A stretch of 64,000 bases of DNA from Curtobacterium sp. MCBD17_013 (GTDB taxonomy: Bacteria; Actinomycetota; Actinomycetes; Actinomycetales; Microbacteriaceae). The stretch covers positions 395,810 to 459,809 of the forward strand of contig NZ_QKTU01000002.1 of NCBI RefSeq assembly GCF_003234565.1, given 5' to 3'. A program made the translations under genes and the position numbers. Each line of letters starts with the position of its first letter. The first letter of the stretch is position 1. A model generated the notes under the pieces. It did no database searches. It had not been told where the DNA came from and saw nothing but the letters and a program-made list of their open reading frames with translations. Shown piece after piece: positions 33,773 to 43,605 of the stretch.

Positions 33773-36700
33773 TCAGCTCGCGGCGCGCTCGCGCTCCGCG
33801 TCCTGCACGCGCTGCCCGACGACCGCGCTGACGCCGTCCTGCCGCATCGAGACGCCGTACAGCGCGTCGGCGATCTCCATCGTCCGCTTCTGGTGCGTGA
33901 TCACGATGAGCTGCGACGAGGTCCGGAGGCGTCCGAACACGGTGAGGAGTCGCCCGAGGTTGGCGTCGTCGAGCGCGGCCTCGACCTCGTCCATGATGTA
34001 GAACGGGCTGGGCCGGGCCGTGAAGATCGCGACGAGCAGCGCGATCGCCGCGAGTGAGCGCTCGCCGCCGGACAGCAGGGTGAGCCGGTCGATCTTCTTG
34101 CCCGCGGGGCGCACGGCGACGTCGATGCCGGTGGCGAGCATGTCGTCCGGATCGGTGAGCTCGATCGTGCCCGTCCCGCCGGGGAACAGGATCGGGAACA
34201 CCTCGTCGAAGGCCCGCTTGGTGTCCTCGAACGCCGAGCGGAAGATCTCCTGCATCTTGCCGTCGAGCTCCTCGATGATCGTGAGGAGGTCCCCCCGCGT
34301 GCTCGTCAGGTCGTCGAGCTGCTCGGTGAGGAACCGGTGCCGCTGCTCGAGCGCCTGGAACTCCTCGAGCGCGAGCGGGTTCACCTTGCCGAGCTGGCCG
34401 AGGTCCCGTTCGGCGTCGCGGAGCCGGCGTTCCTGCTCCGCGCGCACGTACGGCACGGTCGGGACCTCCGCATCGGCCTCGGAGCGGGGCGCGGCGTCCG
34501 GGTCCGGGAGCGCGGCGCCGCCGGGCAGTGTGGAGACCTCGGCATCGAGCGTCGCGGGGTCGGCGTCAGCGTCGGCGTCGACATCCGCGTCACGGTCGAC
34601 TCCCGCCGCGCGCATCGCCTCGCGGTGCTGGCGCGCACGCACGCGGGGGTCGACGAGCACGTCCACGGGGACCGGGACGTCGGGGCCGTACTCGGCGACG
34701 AGCACCTGCTCGACCAGGCCGAGTTCGCTGCCGGCGCGTTCGAGCAGCGATGACACGTGCAGCTTCTTCTCGTAGATCTCCATCTCGAGCCCGTGGAGGC
34801 CGTCGGTGACCGACTGCAGCCGGTCGCGGAGGGACTGCTCCTCGGCCCGCAGGGTCTGGAGCTCCGTGTTCCGCCGCGCACGGTCGGCCTCGGCGGCGGT
34901 CAGCCGGACGCGGGCCTCAGCCACGGACCGATCGACGGCGTCCAGGACCGCGGGGAGGTCGGCGATGACCCCCTCGGCGGCCTCGATCTGCCGGCGACGG
35001 ATCACCGCGAGGCGCGCTTGTTCGTCGGCGGCCGCGCGCTCCGCGGCCAGCTGCCGCTCCAACGCCGCGCCCCGCGCCCGTTCGGCGCGCGCCCGCTCGC
35101 GGATGGTCTCGACCTGGATGCGCTGGTCGATCTCGTCGCTCCGCGCGGCCTCGAGGTCGTCGAGGAGGTCGTCACGCGCGGACGCGTCGAGGATCGGCCG
35201 TGGCGCGGCGAGGAAGGCGGCGTGCTCCTGGTCTGCGGCGGCGAGCGCCTGCTCCGCCTGCTCGACGGCGCCCGCGGTCTCGGCGAGCGCGGCGCGGAGC
35301 CGGTCGGCCTCGCCTCGAGCGTTCTCCGCGCGGGTGCGCGCGGTCGCCGACGCCCGGTCGAACGCCGCCTTCGCGGCCACGTGGGCGCGGAGGGTGCGGT
35401 CGGCCTCGTCCGCCGCGGCGCGTGCCGCGTCCACGGCGTCACGCGCAGCTCGGAGGTCGGTGCCCGCCGCGTCGGCGGCCGCGACGACCTCGACGTGCCG
35501 GCTCGCGGCCGTGTCCCGCTCGGCCACGAGTTCGAGCCGCGACGTCGCGCGTTCCCCGCCGCCCGTCACGAGGACCGCGCGGACGACGTCACCCGCGGCG
35601 GTGACGACCGTCGCCTGCGGGACGGCGGCGAGCAGGGCCTCCAGATCGGCCGCGGCCGGGTCCGCGCCCGGCTCGACGACGACGGTGTCCGCGAGCAGCG
35701 CCACGATCGCGGGAGGCCCGTCGACCACCTCGAGTGCCGGACGGACGCCGGACGGGAGGGCCGGGGGCAGGTGCGATCCCGTGCCCGGGGCGTCGGCGAC
35801 GACGACGTCGATGCGACCGATGTCGTTCGTCCGTGCCGCGGTCACGGCGTCGAGCGCGGCGGACCGGGTGGCGGCGAGCACCGCGTCGGCGAGTCCGCCG
35901 AGGGCGGCCGCGACCGCGGCCTCGTACCCGGCGGCGACCCGGATGTGGTCGGCGAGCCGGCCGAGCACCCCGGCGCGCCCGGCGTCGATGAGCGCCTGTG
36001 AGCCGTCGCGGACGTCGAGCGACAGCCCGAGCGCGGTCACGCGTGCGGCGAGGGCGTCACGCTCGCGCTCGAGCCGATGCAGCCGCTCCCGCGCCTCGTC
36101 CCGTCGCGACTGGGCGCCCTCGAGCGCCGCCCGGGCGTCCGTGAGCAGCTGCGCCAGGTCGTCCTCGTCCGCGTCCAGTCCCGGGTCGCGGGCGACCCCG
36201 GCGAGCTCCTGTTCGGCGCGTCCGGCACGCTCCTCGGCCTCGGCGAGCGCCCGCTCCCGACGGGCACGGTCGGCCGTGGCGGAGGCGAGCCGCTGCCGTG
36301 CCACGTCGACGCGGTTGCCGAGGCGCTGGGCGTCCAGGTCGTGCTGCGACACGAGTGCGCTCTGCGCCGCGATCTCCTCGTCGAGGGCGTCGAGCGACGC
36401 ACGCGCCCGGGCCACGCGCTCGGCCGCCGACGCCAGCGCGCCCTGGAGGTCCTCGGCGTTCGCCTCGAGACGCTCGGCCTCGTCCCGCGCGTCCGCGACC
36501 ATCGACGGGGTGACGGTGGGGCCCTGGGCGGGCACGTCCGCCTGTTGGGCGAGCAGCAGGAGGCGCTGGTTCGCGAGGGTCGACAGCCCCCGCAGTCGCT
36601 CCTGCACGCTCTCGAGGCCGTGGAGCACCGTCCGCGCCCGGTCGACGTCGTCACCCACCATCGTCTGCTCGACGTGCTGCTGTCGGATGCGCGCCTGGTC

Positions 36701-37486
36701 GAGCCGCTCCTGGAGCACGATGCGCTCGCTCTTCCGGCCGGCCTCGACCGCGAGGTGCTCGGCGAGCTCCCGCCGCAGCCGGACGACGTCGTCCGCGAGG
36801 ATCCTGGCCCGCGCGTCCCGGGCGACCGCCGCCACGGACTGCGCCTTGCGCGCGACCTCGGCCTGCCGTCCCAGCGGCTTCAGCTGACGCCGGATCTCGC
36901 CGGCGAGGTCGGACAACCGGGTGAGGTTCGCCTGCATCGCGTCGAGCTTGCGGAGCGTCTTCTCCTTGCGCCGACGGTGCTTGAGGATGCCGGCGGCCTC
37001 CTCGATGAAGCCGCGTCGGTCCTCCGGCGTCGCGTGGAGCACCTTGTCGAGCTGTCCCTGCCCGACGATGACGTGCATCTCGCGGCCGAGCCCCGTGTCC
37101 GACAGGAGTTCTTGGACGTCGAGCAGGCGACAGTTCTCGCCGTTGATGGCGTACTCGCTCCCGCCGTTCCGGAACAGGGTCCGCGAGATCGTGACCTCCG
37201 CGTACTCGATCGGGAGCACGCCGTCGCTGTTGTCGATCGTCAGGGTGACCTGCGCGCGGCCGAGCGGTCCCCGCGTCGAGGTGCCGGCGAAGATGACGTC
37301 CTCCATCTTGCCGCCGCGGAGCGTCTTGGCGCCCTGCTCCCCCATCACCCACGCGAGGGCGTCCACGACGTTCGACTTGCCCGAGCCGTTGGGACCCACG
37401 ATGCAGGTCACGCCCGGCTCGAGTGCGAAGGTCGTCGGTTGCGCGAAGGACTTGAACCCCCTGAGGGTCAGGCTCTTCAGGTACAC
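33773..37486 (-). CDS. smc: Chromosome segregation protein SMC
   Basis: Condensin ATPase, 1237 residues. Walker A GPNGSGKSNVVDALAWVMGEQG lies at the N-terminus. Long Ala/Arg/Glu-rich coiled coils flank the central hinge (~residues 480-680). At the C-terminus are the signature LLSGGERSLAAIALLVAIF and Walker B FYIMDEVEAALDDANLGRL. GTG at 37486 (reading VYLKSLTLRGFKSF) follows GAAGGCC and gives the standard start. An acidic Asp/Ala insertion (DRDADVDADADADP) lies in the C-terminal coiled-coil region. mutM and rnc precede it in an operon. Confidence 0.97.
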   Translation of the reverse strand: MYLKSLTLRGFKSFAQPTTFALEPGVTCIVGPNGSGKSNVVDALAWVMGEQGAKTLRGGKMEDVIFAGTSTRGPLGRAQVTLTIDNSDGVLPIEYAEVTISRTLFRNGGSEYAINGENCRLLDVQELLSDTGLGREMHVIVGQGQLDKVLHATPEDRRGFIEEAAGILKHRRRKEKTLRKLDAMQANLTRLSDLAGEIRRQLKPLGRQAEVARKAQSVAAVARDARARILADDVVRLRRELAEHLAVEAGRKSERIVLQERLDQARIRQQHVEQTMVGDDVDRARTVLHGLESVQERLRGLSTLANQRLLLLAQQADVPAQGPTVTPSMVADARDEAERLEANAEDLQGALASAAERVARARASLDALDEEIAAQSALVSQHDLDAQRLGNRVDVARQRLASATADRARRERALAEAEERAGRAEQELAGVARDPGLDADEDDLAQLLTDARAALEGAQSRRDEARERLHRLERERDALAARVTALGLSLDVRDGSQALIDAGRAGVLGRLADHIRVAAGYEAAVAAALGGLADAVLAATRSAALDAVTAARTNDIGRIDVVVADAPGTGSHLPPALPSGVRPALEVVDGPPAIVALLADTVVVEPGADPAAADLEALLAAVPQATVVTAAGDVVRAVLVTGGGERATSRLELVAERDTAASRHVEVVAAADAAGTDLRAARDAVDAARAAADEADRTLRAHVAAKAAFDRASATARTRAENARGEADRLRAALAETAGAVEQAEQALAAADQEHAAFLAAPRPILDASARDDLLDDLEAARSDEIDQRIQVETIRERARAERARGAALERQLAAERAAADEQARLAVIRRRQIEAAEGVIADLPAVLDAVDRSVAEARVRLTAAEADRARRNTELQTLRAEEQSLRDRLQSVTDGLHGLEMEIYEKKLHVSSLLERAGSELGLVEQVLVAEYGPDVPVPVDVLVDPRVRARQHREAMRAAGVDRDADVDADADADPATLDAEVSTLPGGAALPDPDAAPRSEADAEVPTVPYVRAEQERRLRDAERDLGQLGKVNPLALEEFQALEQRHRFLTEQLDDLTSTRGDLLTIIEELDGKMQEIFRSAFEDTKRAFDEVFPILFPGGTGTIELTDPDDMLATGIDVAVRPAGKKIDRLTLLSGGERSLAAIALLVAIFTARPSPFYIMDEVEAALDDANLGRLLTVFGRLRTSSQLIVITHQKRTMEIADALYGVSMRQDGVSAVVGQRVQDAERERAAS

Positions 37487-37524
37487 GGACGGCCTTCCAT
37501 GCTCGCGCGATCGGTGGGCACAGG

Positions 37525-38490
37525 CTAGCCCAGGCGCGACCGCGGCCGACGCTGGCACACGGGGCAGCGGTGGCTCGAGCGGTTCATGAACGCCTCGCGC
37601 ACGATCGTCGCCCCGCAGCGGGGGCACGGCTGACCTTGTCGCCCGTACACGGCCAGCCGCTGGGAGAAGTACCCGGACTGCCCGTTCACGTTGACGTACT
37701 GGGCGTCGAAGCTCGTGCCGCCGTCCTCGAGCGCCCGGCGGAGCACCGCGCGCACCTCGTCGAGCAGGCCGGTCAGCGCGCGCCGGCTCAATGCGTCGGC
37801 GGGGCGGTCGTGGTGCAGCCGGGCCGCCCACAGGCTCTCGTCCGCGTAGATGTTGCCGATCCCGCTGACCACACCCTGGTCGAGCAGCACCCGTTTGATG
37901 CCGCTGTGCCGCCGGTGCGCGAGCGCGACGAACCGCGCGTCGTCGAACGCGGGGTCGAGGGGGTCCCGTGCGATGTGCGACACCTGCGTCGGGATCCGCC
38001 GTCGCCACGCCCCGTCGGGATCCGCCTGGTCGGCGGCACCGGCGTGCCCCGCGGGTGCGCTGTCGACGGTCGGGACGGTCGCGTCGACCGCCATCGAACC
38101 GAAGGTCCGCTGGTCGACGAACTCGAGCTCGACCGGCGGCTCGACGAGGCCGTCGGCGGTCCGGCCCGCGGGCTGCACCGCGAGGACCACCCTTCGGTGC
38201 CGAGCGGCCGGGCGGTCCCGACCGAGCAGGATCTGACCGCTCATGCCGAGGTGCGCCACGAGGGCCTCGGGACCCGCGCCGACGTCGTCGAGCGGCATCC
38301 ACAGGAACTTGCCGCGCCGCACGGCGGCCTGCACGGTGCGCCCGGTCAGGCGGGCGACGAAGTCCTCGGCCGGGCCCCGGTGTCGCGTCAGAGCGCGCTC
38401 GTCGACGACGTGGACGTGGAGCACGCGGGCGCCCGTGACGGACGGTTCGAGGCCCGCGCGGACGACCTCGACCTCGGGGAGTTCGGGCAC
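37525..38490 (-). CDS. mutM: Formamidopyrimidine-DNA glycosylase
   Basis: Excises 8-oxoguanine and cuts the abasic site. The 321 residues begin (M)PELPEVEVVRAGL, in which Pro2 is the catalytic nucleophile and Glu3 the general acid. The ARDPLDPAF and GVVSGIGNIYADESLW elements and the C-terminal zinc finger CPRCG...CPVCQ are intact. A ~40-residue insertion (TVDSAPAGHAGAADQADPDGA region) is unusual but in frame. GTG start overlaps the rnc stop by one base (TAGTG). Downstream smc follows after 38 bases. Confidence 0.95.
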   Translation of the reverse strand: MPELPEVEVVRAGLEPSVTGARVLHVHVVDERALTRHRGPAEDFVARLTGRTVQAAVRRGKFLWMPLDDVGAGPEALVAHLGMSGQILLGRDRPAARHRRVVLAVQPAGRTADGLVEPPVELEFVDQRTFGSMAVDATVPTVDSAPAGHAGAADQADPDGAWRRRIPTQVSHIARDPLDPAFDDARFVALAHRRHSGIKRVLLDQGVVSGIGNIYADESLWAARLHHDRPADALSRRALTGLLDEVRAVLRRALEDGGTSFDAQYVNVNGQSGYFSQRLAVYGRQGQPCPRCGATIVREAFMNRSSHRCPVCQRRPRSRLG

Positions 38491-39272
38491 TAGCGGGCGT
38501 CACCCGTGCCCGCGTCGGGGCCGTCCGCCGCGAGGAGGTCGACCGATTCCTCGCCCCGGCCGGACAGTCGCGTCCACGCGCCGAGCGCCGCGGCCATCTC
38601 GGCGTTCTTCTTGCTCGATCCGGTACCGCTCGCGATGTCCTCGCCCATGAGCACCACGGTGGCGTGGAACGTCTTGTCGTGGTCGGGGCCCTCTTCGGTG
38701 ACCCGGTACGCGGGGTTGCCGAGGGACCGTGCCGACGCCAGTTCCTGCAGGCTCGTCTTCGGGTCCATCGCGGCGCCGAAGCGGTCGGGGTCGACGAGCA
38801 GGGGCTCCACGAGGCGCAGCACGAGCGCGGTGGCGACGTCCGGCCCCGCGGACAGGTAGGTCGCGCCGATGACGGCCTCGACCGTGTCGGCCAGGATCGA
38901 CGACTTGTCCCGGCCGCCCGTGAGCTCCTCGCCGCGACCGAGCTTGAGGAAGGCGCCGAGGCCGATGATGCGGGCGATCTCGGCGAGGGCGACGGTCGAC
39001 ACGAGACTCGCGCGTCGCTTGGCGAGCTCGCCCTCGTCCAGATCCGGGTAGTCGCGGTAGAGCTTGACCGTCACGGCCTGCCCGAGGATCGAGTCACCGA
39101 GGAACTCGAGTCGCTCGTTGTGCGCGATGCCCCCGTGCTCGTAGGCGAACGAGCGATGCGTCAACGCCAGATCGACGAGATCCGGGTCGACGTCGACGTC
39201 GAGGACGGCCAGCAGACGTGCAGCGTCCGACTCCGCGGGGGTCGACCCACGGGAACCGGACGCTGCACGCAC
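38490..39272 (-). CDS. rnc: Ribonuclease III
   Basis: Double-strand-specific RNase that processes rRNA. The 260 residues contain the catalytic signature HNERLEFLGDSILG near residue 51, the second acidic site in ADTVEAVIGATYL, and a C-terminal dsRNA-binding domain (DPKTSLQELASARSLG; GTGSSKKNAEMAAALGAW). GTG start 13 bases after rpmF, behind GAGG. A ~25-residue acidic tail closes the protein. Confidence 0.96.
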   Translation of the reverse strand: MRAASGSRGSTPAESDAARLLAVLDVDVDPDLVDLALTHRSFAYEHGGIAHNERLEFLGDSILGQAVTVKLYRDYPDLDEGELAKRRASLVSTVALAEIARIIGLGAFLKLGRGEELTGGRDKSSILADTVEAVIGATYLSAGPDVATALVLRLVEPLLVDPDRFGAAMDPKTSLQELASARSLGNPAYRVTEEGPDHDKTFHATVVLMGEDIASGTGSSKKNAEMAAALGAWTRLSGRGEESVDLLAADGPDAGTGDAR

Positions 39273-39285
39273 TGATCCGCCTCGA

Positions 39286-39489
39286 TCAGACGTCGGCGAC
39301 CTTGCGGCCCTTGTACTCCATGTAGAGCGCGGTGCCGGCGCTGTCCTCGACGACCTTGGCGCGGTGCGGGAGGCTGTAGGTGACCTTGCCGTTCTCGACG
39401 GTCTTCACGAGCGCGACGGGCGCCGCCTTCCACTGCGAGCGGCGGGCGTGCGTGTTGGCGCGGGACTTCTTGCGCTTGGGAACGGCCAT
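39286..39489 (-). CDS. rpmF: 50S ribosomal protein L32
   Basis: The 67-residue L32 begins [22 protein letters not shown], the canonical start. It has no CxxC zinc ribbon in the C-terminal part ([27 protein letters not shown]), so it is a zinc-independent form. It follows the DUF177 gene with a 3-base gap, the conserved yceD-rpmF pair. Confidence 0.95.
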   Translation of the reverse strand: MAVPKRKKSRANTHARRSQWKAAPVALVKTVENGKVTYSLPHRAKVVEDSAGTALYMEYKGRKVADV

Positions 39490-39492
39490 GAC

Positions 39493-40059
39493 TTATCTCT
39501 CTTCCTTGTCGGCGTCAGGACGAGCGCCGTCGGGGTCGGTGGTGTCGATTCGGAGTGCTGCGAGCGCGGACCAGCGCGGGTCGATGACCTCAGGGGTCAC
39601 ACGCTCGCCGACGTCCGCCAGGCGCTCACCCGTCACCGGGTCCAGTCCTGGGCAGTCCGGTCGGCAGACCGGTCGGAACGGCAGTGCGAGCACCACCGCG
39701 TCTCGGATCACCGGTTCACAATCCACGTGATCATCGTGAACCTGGAGATCAGAATCCTCCGAGGCATCATACGCGAACAACTCGGTGAAATCGACCTCGA
39801 CCGGCTCGGTGATGTCGATCAGACAGCGGCTGCACTCGCCGACGGCCTCGGCGTCGGCGTGGCCGGACACCAGGATCCCCTCGTGCAGCCCCTCGAGTCG
39901 GACCTCGACGTGGAGCGCCCCACCGACCGGTACGGCGACCTGTCCGGCACCGAACGGTTCCGCGAGCTCGACGTCGATGACGTGCTCGCGCATCTCGCCC
40001 GGGCGGTGCATGATGTCACGCACCGGCAGGGTGTACGGGGTGTTCACGAAGCCAGGCAC
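39493..40059 (-). CDS. DUF177 (YceD) domain protein
   Basis: A 188-residue protein of the YceD family, linked to 23S rRNA accumulation and always beside rpmF. Recognisable are RPGEMREHVIDVEL, GILVSGHADAEAVGECSRCLIDITEPVEVDF and the second Cys pair in FRPVCRPDCPGLDP, giving the CxxC...CxxxC arrangement of the family. The GTG at 40059 is the earliest plausible start and lies 8 bases after a TAGGAT box; a second GTG four codons on is an alternative. It begins the DUF177-rpmF-rnc-mutM-smc unit. Confidence 0.88.
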   Translation of the reverse strand: MPGFVNTPYTLPVRDIMHRPGEMREHVIDVELAEPFGAGQVAVPVGGALHVEVRLEGLHEGILVSGHADAEAVGECSRCLIDITEPVEVDFTELFAYDASEDSDLQVHDDHVDCEPVIRDAVVLALPFRPVCRPDCPGLDPVTGERLADVGERVTPEVIDPRWSALAALRIDTTDPDGARPDADKEER

Positions 40060-40067
40060 GAGGATCG

Positions 40068-40073
40068 ATCCTA
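40068..40073 (-). promoter_or_regulatory. Candidate near-leaderless -10 box (TAGGAT), DUF177-rpmF operon
   Basis: TAGGAT, 8 bases upstream of the GTG at 40059, in the 113-base gap after coaD. Confidence 0.45.
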
Positions 40074-40172
40074 CCGCGCATCCCGCCCGAGAGCGAGCGC
40101 CAGCATGCGGCGCGCACCCGGTGCGGTGCGGGCAGGACGGCGGCGCCCGCCACCGACGGTCACCGCTCCGGG

Positions 40173-40655
40173 TCAGTGGGCCAGGGCCTCCGCCACGACC
40201 CGCGGCACGTAGGGCGAGACGTCCCCACCGAGCGACGCGACCTGCCGGACGAGCGAACTCGACACGTGCGAGCGACCGGGCTCGGGGACGACGAACACGG
40301 TCTCGACGCCCGCGAGGTCGCGATTCACGGCCGCCATCGGTGTCTCGTACGCGACGTCCGCGCTCGACCGCACCCCCTTGACGATCACGCGCGCACCGAC
40401 CTGCCGGCAGTAGTCCACGAGCAGACCGGAGGACCACGACTCCACCCGGACGCCGTCGTGCAACCCGGCCTCGTCGAGCGCGGCGTCGATGAGCCGGACC
40501 CGTTCCGCGGCGTCGAAGAGGCTGCTCGTCTTGTCCGGGTTGTGCACGACGAGGACGTGGACCTCGTCGAAGATCGTGGCGGCACGCTGGATCACGTCGA
40601 GGTGCCCGACGGTGACGGGGTCGAACGAGCCGGGGACGACGGCGATCTGGGGCAT
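40173..40655 (-). CDS. coaD: Phosphopantetheine adenylyltransferase
   Basis: Penultimate step of coenzyme A synthesis (4'-phosphopantetheine + ATP to dephospho-CoA). The 160 residues carry the nucleotidyltransferase start [18 protein letters not shown] with the TxGH motif, [21 protein letters not shown] and the C-terminal [24 protein letters not shown] is exactly 6 bases after a TAGGGT box, so a leaderless transcript is likely. It follows rsmD-independent recG on the same strand. Confidence 0.96.
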   Translation of the reverse strand: MPQIAVVPGSFDPVTVGHLDVIQRAATIFDEVHVLVVHNPDKTSSLFDAAERVRLIDAALDEAGLHDGVRVESWSSGLLVDYCRQVGARVIVKGVRSSADVAYETPMAAVNRDLAGVETVFVVPEPGRSHVSSSLVRQVASLGGDVSPYVPRVVAEALAH

Positions 40656-40661
40656 GGACCG

Positions 40662-40667
40662 ACCCTA
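40662..40667 (-). promoter_or_regulatory. Candidate leaderless -10 box (TAGGGT), coaD
   Basis: TAGGGT followed by CGGTCC and then ATG; no ribosome-binding site in between. Confidence 0.5.
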
Positions 40668-40681
40668 CCGACGCCGCCGTG

Positions 40682-42922
40682 TCAGTTCTTGCCGAGGAAC
40701 GCCGCGTCGGTCTCGTCGAGGCGTCGGTCGAGCGCGGCCCGGAGCACGGCGTGGCGCTCGAGCGTCGGGTCCGCCGTCAACAGCCGCTCCGCCTCGCCCC
40801 GGGCATCGACGATGACGTCGGCGTCCCGCACGACCCGCAGGAGCGTCAGCGACGACCGGCCGCCCGACTGTCGCTCACCGAGCACGTCGCCCTCACGTCG
40901 GAGTTCGAGGTCGACGCGTGCGAGCTCGAACCCGTCGTCCGAGCCAGCCACCGCGTCCACGCGCTCGCGCGCCGGTGTGCCGTCCTCGGCGCTCGTCACG
41001 AGCAGACAGACGCCCGGGTGACCGCCACGCCCGATGCGCCCACGGAGCTGGTGCAGCTGGGACACCCCGAACCGGTCGGCGTCGAGGACCGCCATCATCG
41101 AGGCGTTCGGGACGTCGACGCCGACCTCGATCACGGTCGTCGCGACGAGCACGTCGACGTCCCCCGCGGCGAACGCGGTCATGGTGGCGTCCTTGTCCTC
41201 GGCGGGCATCCGGCCGTGGAGGACCGCGATCCGCCGGTCCCGCAGCTCCGGCATCGCGCGGATCCGCTCCGCCGTCCCGACGACGGTGGCAGGGGGACGA
41301 CGAGTGGGACCCGTTGCGCCCGCGTCGGCCTGGACCGCGTCGTCGCCGGCTTCCTCGCCCTCCTCGACCGAGCCGTCCTCGATGGCCGGGCACACGACGA
41401 ACGCCTGCCGCCCGGACGCCAGTTCCTCGGCCATCCGGGTCCAGATCCGGTGCTCCCAACCCGGGTGGTCCGCGAGGGCGACGGTGTGGGTCTCGACGCT
41501 GGCCCGCCCCGAGGGCAGCCCCTGGATCGTCGACACGTCGAGGTCGCCGAAGACGGTCATGGCGACGGTGCGCGGGATCGGGGTCGCGGTGAGGACGAGC
41601 ACGTGCGGCGGGGTCCTGCCCTTGGTGCGCAGGGCCTCGCGTTGTTCGACGCCGAACCGGTGCTGCTCGTCGACGACGACCAGGCCGAGCTCGGCGAAGT
41701 CGACCCGATCGCCGAGGAGCGCGTGCGTGCCGACGACGAGCCGTGACCCGCCGCTCGCCGCCGCGAGGAGCGCCCGCTGCCGCTCGCGGGAGGACTGGGA
41801 ACCGGTGACGATCACCGGCCGGAGCTCGGCGGCGAGGTCCGGTCCGAGGAACCGCACGATCGAGCGGAGGTGCTGCGCCGCCAGGACCTCCGTCGGTGCG
41901 ATGAGCGCCGACTGGCCGCCGGACTCCGCCACCGTGAGCATCGCGCGGATCGCCACGAGGGTCTTGCCGGATCCGACCTCGCCCTGCACGAGCCGGTGCA
42001 TGGGGTGGTGCTCGGCCAGGTCGGCGGCGATCTCCACGCCGACGGCCGTCTGGTCGTCCGTCAGCGTGAAGGGGAGGTGCCGGTCGAAGCGCTCGAGCAC
42101 GCCACCCGGCGCCGCGACCCGCGGCGTCGACGCGGTCGCCCGCGCGGCCAGGCGCCGTCGGACGAGCGCGGTCTGCAGCACGAAGGCCTCGCGGTACCGG
42201 AGCGCGTCCTGCGCGGCCTTCCAGTCGGCGGTCCGCTCGGGCCGGTGCAGGAGCTCGAGCGCGCGCCGGTGCCCGAGCAGGCCCAGTCGGGCGCGCACCG
42301 ACGACGGCACCGGGTCCTCGAGCTCGGGCAACGTGTCGAGCACGACCCCGACGGCCTTGGCGATCTGCCACGACGACAGCGTCGAGGTCGCCGGGTAGAT
42401 CGGGATCGGCTGTCGCGACCAGCGCATCGCCTGCTCGCCGTCGGCGTCGGCCGTGGCCCGCGGGTCGTCGGCGTCGAACAGCTCGTAGTCGGGGTGCGCG
42501 AGCTGCCGTGCGCCCCGGTAGTCGGACACCTTGCCCGCGAAGATGCCGCGTGCGCCCGCGACGAGGTCCTTCGCGCGCCAGCCCTGGTTGAAGAACGTGA
42601 GTGTGAGGATGCCGTTGCCGTCGCCGATGCGTGCCTCGAGGATGGACCCGCGCCGCTGCCGCATCGTCCGTTCACGGACGTCCACGACCTCGGCCACGAT
42701 GGTCACGGACTCCCCCACCGCGAGCTCGTCGAGGGCCGTCAGCGCGCCGCGCTCGGCGTACCGCCGCGGGGCGTGCGCGAGCAGGTCGCCCACCGTGCGG
42801 ATGCCGAACGCCTTCTCGAAGGCCGTCGCGGTGCGGCCGCCGAGCACCCCACTCAACCGTGCGTCGAGCGGGTCCGGGGTGACTGCCGGGGACGACGCGG
42901 ACGCGGGACTGGCGGTGACCAC
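40682..42922 (-). CDS. recG: ATP-dependent DNA helicase RecG
   Basis: Branch-migration helicase for stalled forks and recombination. The 746 residues have the N-terminal wedge OB domain (GESVTIVAEVVDVRER; FNQGWRAKDLVAGARGIFAGKV), then motif I LVQGEVGSGKTLVA, motif Ia ALIAPTEVLAAQH, motif II VVDEQHRFGVEQRE, motif III LVLTATPIPRTVAMT, motif V VLVATTVIEVGVDVPNASMM and motif VI QLHQLRGRIGRGG. GTG at 42922 lies 6 bases after TACCGT with no Shine-Dalgarno. It is divergent from rsmD. Confidence 0.96.
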   Translation of the reverse strand: MVTASPASASSPAVTPDPLDARLSGVLGGRTATAFEKAFGIRTVGDLLAHAPRRYAERGALTALDELAVGESVTIVAEVVDVRERTMRQRRGSILEARIGDGNGILTLTFFNQGWRAKDLVAGARGIFAGKVSDYRGARQLAHPDYELFDADDPRATADADGEQAMRWSRQPIPIYPATSTLSSWQIAKAVGVVLDTLPELEDPVPSSVRARLGLLGHRRALELLHRPERTADWKAAQDALRYREAFVLQTALVRRRLAARATASTPRVAAPGGVLERFDRHLPFTLTDDQTAVGVEIAADLAEHHPMHRLVQGEVGSGKTLVAIRAMLTVAESGGQSALIAPTEVLAAQHLRSIVRFLGPDLAAELRPVIVTGSQSSRERQRALLAAASGGSRLVVGTHALLGDRVDFAELGLVVVDEQHRFGVEQREALRTKGRTPPHVLVLTATPIPRTVAMTVFGDLDVSTIQGLPSGRASVETHTVALADHPGWEHRIWTRMAEELASGRQAFVVCPAIEDGSVEEGEEAGDDAVQADAGATGPTRRPPATVVGTAERIRAMPELRDRRIAVLHGRMPAEDKDATMTAFAAGDVDVLVATTVIEVGVDVPNASMMAVLDADRFGVSQLHQLRGRIGRGGHPGVCLLVTSAEDGTPARERVDAVAGSDDGFELARVDLELRREGDVLGERQSGGRSSLTLLRVVRDADVIVDARGEAERLLTADPTLERHAVLRAALDRRLDETDAAFLGKN

Positions 42923-42928
42923 GTCGCA

Positions 42929-42934
42929 ACGGTA
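42929..42934 (-). promoter_or_regulatory. Candidate leaderless -10 box (TACCGT), recG
   Basis: TACCGT, then TGCGAC, then the GTG start at 42922. Confidence 0.5.
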
Positions 42935-42993
42935 GTCGCTCCCGCCGACATGCACCGGGCCTCCCAGCCGTGCACGACGTCCGCTGGTGCCGA

Positions 42994-42999
42994 TACGGT
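42994..42999 (+). promoter_or_regulatory. Candidate leaderless -10 box (TACGGT), rsmD
   Basis: TACGGT, then GTCGTGC, then the GTG start at 43007. It is back to back with the recG promoter in an 84-base gap. Confidence 0.5.
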
Positions 43000-43006
43000 G
43001 TCGTGC

Positions 43007-43576
43007 GTGACCCGGATCATCGCGGGGGCCGCTGGCTCCACGACGCTGCGCGTGCCGCGGGCCGGCACGCGACCCACGAGCGACCGTGTGCGCGAGGCCC
43101 TGTTCTCCTCGCTCGACGCGCGGGGACTCGTCGCCGGCGCGGCGGTGCTCGACCTCTACGCCGGCACGGGCGCTCTGGGCCTCGAGGCGGCGTCACGCGG
43201 CGCGGTCGAGGTCGTGCTCGTCGACCGCGCAGCACCCGCGGCAGCCGCCTGCCGCGAGAACGCCCGGTCGGTCCAGCGGAGGACCGGCGGCGCCACCCAC
43301 ATCGACGTCCACGCACAGTCCGCGCTCGGGTACCTCCGATCCACCGGTCGCCGCTTCGACCTGGTGTTCATCGACCCGCCGTACGAGGTGGACGAGGACG
43401 AGATCCAGGCCGTGCTCGCGGCCCTCGTCCCCCGACTCGGGCCGGAGGCGCTCGTGGTCGTGGAACGCAGCACCAGGTCGCCACAGCCGACCTGGCCCGA
43501 CGGGCTCCAGGCCTGGAGCAAGCGCACGTACGGCGACACCGTCGCGTGGGAGGCCGCGCCCGACATCACGGACTGA
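43007..43576 (+). CDS. rsmD: 16S rRNA (guanine-N2)-methyltransferase RsmD
   Basis: Methylates G966 of 16S rRNA. The 189-residue protein begins VTRIIAGAAGSTTLRVPRAGTRPTSDRVREALFSSL, matching the family start, then SAM-binding VLDLYAGTGALGLEAASRGA and catalytic motif IV FIDPPYEVDED. GTG at 43007 is preferred by family alignment and by the -10 box 7 bases upstream. Convergent with thiL. Confidence 0.94.
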   Translation: MTRIIAGAAGSTTLRVPRAGTRPTSDRVREALFSSLDARGLVAGAAVLDLYAGTGALGLEAASRGAVEVVLVDRAAPAAAACRENARSVQRRTGGATHIDVHAQSALGYLRSTGRRFDLVFIDPPYEVDEDEIQAVLAALVPRLGPEALVVVERSTRSPQPTWPDGLQAWSKRTYGDTVAWEAAPDITD

Positions 43577-43605
43577 CCCCGGCGCCCACCGCGCTCGTCC
43601 TGGCG